Below are positions 22,481-24,277 of a DNA stretch of 24,277 nucleotides, one piece after another. Position numbers and translations under genes: made by a program. How positions within the stretch are numbered: the stretch's first letter is position 1; the number at the start of each line of letters is the position of its first letter. Below the pieces are notes generated by a model. That model did not search any database, had not been told where the DNA came from, and saw nothing but the letters and a program-made list of their open reading frames with translations. This DNA comes from Flammeovirgaceae bacterium UBA2786 (lineage in GTDB: Bacteria; Bacteroidota; Bacteroidia; Cytophagales; Cyclobacteriaceae). Where the stretch lies: positions 10,150-34,426 of the forward strand of contig DEIA01000024.1 in assembly GCA_002352225.1 (NCBI GenBank), in the 5' to 3' direction.

Positions 22481-23173
22481 TTAATTAATCTTGCGCTGTT
22501 TTTCCTGGTGTGTTTCCAATACTTTTTTAACCTGAGTGTTTACATTCACTAAAGAATCCTGCGTCTTTTTATTATTCTCTATCCGGATTTTTAAGGCAGC
22601 GTTTTCAAGTTTATTGTTTTCGAGCGATTTTTCTAAACGAATCTTCTCCTGCTCGTTATTACTGAGCTTAATGGTTAGGTCTCTGCTTTGGTTGAGTGCA
22701 CGCTGTTGCTGTTTTTCAACCGCATCCAGCGCCTGTTGCGTTTCGTCAATTTGTTTTTGTGCCTGATCGCGGTAAAATTTTATACCAAACTGGTACACCA
22801 TCTTTTGCAATTCGCGGGTTACATACGTTAAATCTTTTTCGTCCCACTCGCCCGGGTTAATGCCCATCCACACCAAGCTGGTTTTATCTCCGGCCTGAGT
22901 ACCGGCATACAAAACGCCTTTGCTAAAAGGTGTGCCGCCTATAATAGGTTCTGTTATCGTGGTTGGTGTACTAAGAAGTTTAACCTTACCCGTTTCTTTC
23001 ACAAATCGGTTTAGCGCTTGTTGAATATCTTCCTTGCGCCCCTCCAGGGTGGTGGCAAATACTTCAATAGTTTCGTTCTTTACCTTTTCGTTTTGTTTAT
23101 TTACAGTAACGGTTTGAGCCTGAACAACCCCAATCACCAAACAAAATCCAATCGCACCCCAAATCATTTTCAT
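22481..23173 (-). CDS. Exported coiled-coil protein, apparent distant paralogue of its neighbour
   Basis: A 230-residue protein with a signal peptide (1-20, cut after V-Q-A-Q), a small globular domain (about 35-135), and a coiled coil from about 135 to the end, rich in Q, E, K and N. The domain order, the D-I-Q-Q-A-L-N-R-F-V helix followed by G-K-V-K-L, and the transition K-F-Y-R-D-Q-A-Q-K-Q into the rod match the plus-strand neighbour (D-Q-V-E-K-D-L, K-S-K-V-V, Q-Y-K-L-Q-T-Q-K-R). This suggests ancient duplication, but identity is low and has not been aligned by program. No catalytic motif was seen. ATG 23173 gives the signal peptide and follows a good -7 box on its strand. It may work in the periplasm with its neighbour. 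Confidence 0.68.
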   Translation of the reverse strand: MKMIWGAIGFCLVIGVVQAQTVTVNKQNEKVKNETIEVFATTLEGRKEDIQQALNRFVKETGKVKLLSTPTTITEPIIGGTPFSKGVLYAGTQAGDKTSLVWMGINPGEWDEKDLTYVTRELQKMVYQFGIKFYRDQAQKQIDETQQALDAVEKQQQRALNQSRDLTIKLSNNEQEKIRLEKSLENNKLENAALKIRIENNKKTQDSLVNVNTQVKKVLETHQEKQRKIN

Positions 23174-23192
23174 ACCAACTAGTTTAATGTTT

Positions 23193-23200
23193 CAAAGCTA
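23193..23200 (-). promoter_or_regulatory. -7 box TAGCTTTG (minus strand) for the coiled-coil gene
   Basis: A perfect TAnnTTTG match on the minus strand, 19 bases upstream of the ATG at 23173. It fills most of the 33-base gap between the divergent starts at 23173 and 23207, so the epimerase promoter must lie within or upstream of the coiled-coil gene. Confidence 0.5.
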
Positions 23201-23206
23201 CTAATA

Positions 23207-24112
23207 ATGAGTAAAAAAATTTTAATCACCGGTGCGTCCGGTCTTGTTGGGGCGCACCTAACCGAAATGCTCCTGCAAAAGGGGTACCCGGTTGTGCATG
23301 TTGGGCGCACTAACCGTGCCGGAAAAATTCCGGCATTTGTGTGGAATGTAGAGAAGGGCGAGTTTGATGCCGAAGCCTTGCAGGGAGTAGGCACGATTAT
23401 CAACCTGGCCGGTGCAGGCATAGCCGATAAGCGGTGGACCCCCTCGCGCAGGCGCGAGCTTGTTGAAAGCAGAACAAAATCAGTTGCGTTGCTTTATGAT
23501 ACATTAAGTAAACACAAACATGAGGTAACTACTGTAGTGTCGGCCTCGGCTATTGGCTATTATGGTGTTGGGGCTAACGATGAAATCTTTACCGAACAAG
23601 ATAAACCGGGCACTGATTTTCTGGCTACCCTAACCCAACAATGGGAAGCAGAAGCCGATAAAATTCAATCGTTGAATATTCGTGTAGTAAAGTTGCGTCT
23701 TGGAATTGTGCTGAGCGATAAAGGGGGAGCATTGCCCGAAATGGCAAAGCCCGTACGTTGGTTTGTGGGCTCACCCCTTGGCAAGGGCACACAATATTTG
23801 TCGTGGATACATATTGATGATTTGTGTGCTATGTTTATAAAGGCAGTTGAAGATGAAAGGTTACGGGGTGCATACAATGCCGTAAGCGGCCATTGGGTTA
23901 CCAACGCAGAAATGACGCGCGCCATTGGTAAAATGCTACACCGGCCAATATGGTTGCCGCCTGTGCCGGGTTTTGTGTTGAAACTATTGTTGGGTGAAAT
24001 GGCCAATCTTGTTTTGCTAGGCAGCAAGGTAAGTGCGGATAAGATAAAGCAGACCGGCTTTGTGTTTACATACAGCGGGTTGAAGCAAGCGCTTGATAGC
24101 GTAAAGCTTTAA
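23207..24112 (+). CDS. TIGR01777 family NAD(P)-binding epimerase (YfcH-like)
   Basis: A 301-residue protein of the extended short-chain dehydrogenase group. The N-terminal I-L-I-T-G-A-S-G-L-V-G Rossmann loop (about 5-15) binds NAD(P). A G-R-T-N-R segment follows at about 32-36. I-I-N-L-A-G-A-G-I (about 64-72), S-R-T-K-S and S-A-S-A-I-G-Y-Y-G (with the active-site-type Tyr) are hallmarks of the TIGR01777 (YfcH/SulA-like) subgroup. The L-S-W-I-H-I-D-D-L segment and the C-terminal P-V-P-G-F-V-L-K-L-L-L-G-E are also typical. Members look like nucleoside-diphosphate-sugar epimerases, but their substrate is generally unknown; some affect cell division. The start is clear from the Rossmann motif. 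It is divergent from the coiled-coil gene and followed by the repeat block at the window end. Confidence 0.93.
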   Translation: MSKKILITGASGLVGAHLTEMLLQKGYPVVHVGRTNRAGKIPAFVWNVEKGEFDAEALQGVGTIINLAGAGIADKRWTPSRRRELVESRTKSVALLYDTLSKHKHEVTTVVSASAIGYYGVGANDEIFTEQDKPGTDFLATLTQQWEAEADKIQSLNIRVVKLRLGIVLSDKGGALPEMAKPVRWFVGSPLGKGTQYLSWIHIDDLCAMFIKAVEDERLRGAYNAVSGHWVTNAEMTRAIGKMLHRPIWLPPVPGFVLKLLLGEMANLVLLGSKVSADKIKQTGFVFTYSGLKQALDSVKL

Positions 24113-24185
24113 AGCCTAAAGCGGAAAGCTAAAGCCTCAGACTTTATTGCTTTTCGCTTTAATGCTTTTCGCTTTAGTGCTTTTC
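24103..24185. repeat. Tandem 15-bp repeats inside an imperfect inverted repeat
   Basis: Downstream of the epimerase stop, TGCTTTTCGCTTTAA occurs at 24148-24162 and 24163-24177 (last base changed), with a third partial copy at 24178-24185. The A-rich stretch 24103-24137 (repeated AAAGC units) is the approximate reverse complement, so the whole can fold into a stem of about 27 bases with bulges. A related GCTTT-rich stretch lies at 14094-14133. Confidence 0.6.
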
Positions 24186-24202
24186 AACGGCTGTGCTGAC
24201 TT

Positions 24203-24252
24203 GCGTATAACACATCTATACCACTGGATATACGCTACAAATACGCGTATAT
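24203..24252. repeat. GCGTATA direct and inverted repeats at the window edge
   Basis: GCGTATA occurs at 24203-24209. ATATACGC (24228-24235) and GCGTATAT (24245-24252) are perfect inverted repeats, and ATACGCGTAT (24241-24250) is itself a perfect palindrome. The spacing suggests a protein-binding or recombination site upstream of whatever follows the window. Nothing in the window identifies it. Confidence 0.4.
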
Positions 24253-24277
24253 TTAGGAGTTAGCGGTAATTATGGAC

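Noticed and set aside
22536..22766. Plus-strand open frame opposite the minus-strand coiled-coil gene
   Set aside because: Its composition (long runs of S, F, C and L) is the mirror of coiled-coil codons on the other strand; it has no independent support.
24272..24277. Start of another gene at ATG 24272
   Set aside because: Only two codons lie inside the window, so coding cannot be judged.

Overview
The window looks like chromosomal DNA of a Bacteroidota bacterium, most likely a free-living member of the Cytophagales. Three things point there: two TonB-dependent outer-membrane receptors (one with the N-terminal carboxypeptidase-like domain typical of the phylum), an FtsX/MacB-type permease opening with the usual Bacteroidota N-terminus, and upstream boxes matching the phylum's TAnnTTTG -7 promoter element instead of strong Shine-Dalgarno sites. 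No rRNA, tRNA, CRISPR array, transposase or phage gene was found. This assignment is by family resemblance; no search was run.

Layout. 1-4566: the 3' end of a beta-lactamase-fold serine hydrolase, an NTF2-like lipoprotein, an orphan ABC permease of 800 residues, a DUF1801 protein and a membrane-anchored unknown protein. 4635-7486: a TonB-dependent receptor of the haem/haemoglobin-receptor type and a PepSY-type membrane protein, separated by a hairpin and closed by a very strong bidirectional terminator. 7515-9872 (minus): a secreted S9 prolyl-oligopeptidase-type peptidase. 9988-12874: an MscS channel, a small YvlD/holin-4-like membrane protein (minus), and a DEDDh exonuclease fused to a GIY-YIG nuclease with a UvrC-like four-cysteine cluster. 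12941-15626: a NERD-domain nuclease-like protein (minus), a SemiSWEET sugar transporter, a structured intergenic element, and a MoxR AAA+ ATPase without its usual partners. 15981-20794: a second TonB receptor and a beta-helix surface lipoprotein, probably one outer-membrane uptake system that does not use SusD. 20807-24112: a small lipoprotein of unknown function, two convergent exported coiled-coil proteins that look like distant paralogues with abutting stop codons, and a TIGR01777-type epimerase. The last 165 bases hold tandem and inverted repeats and run off the window edge.

How the genes work together. Most are envelope functions: uptake across the outer membrane (two receptor modules), peptide breakdown, osmotic protection and sugar export or import. 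The receptor/PepSY pair suggests uptake of an iron complex, while the receptor/beta-helix lipoprotein pair has an unknown substrate. The points most worth following up are the UvrC-like cysteine signature in the exonuclease/GIY-YIG fusion, the convergent coiled-coil pair, the 111-bp structured element at 14404-14514, and several promoters whose -7 box ends only 4-5 bases before the start codon, which predicts leaderless mRNAs.
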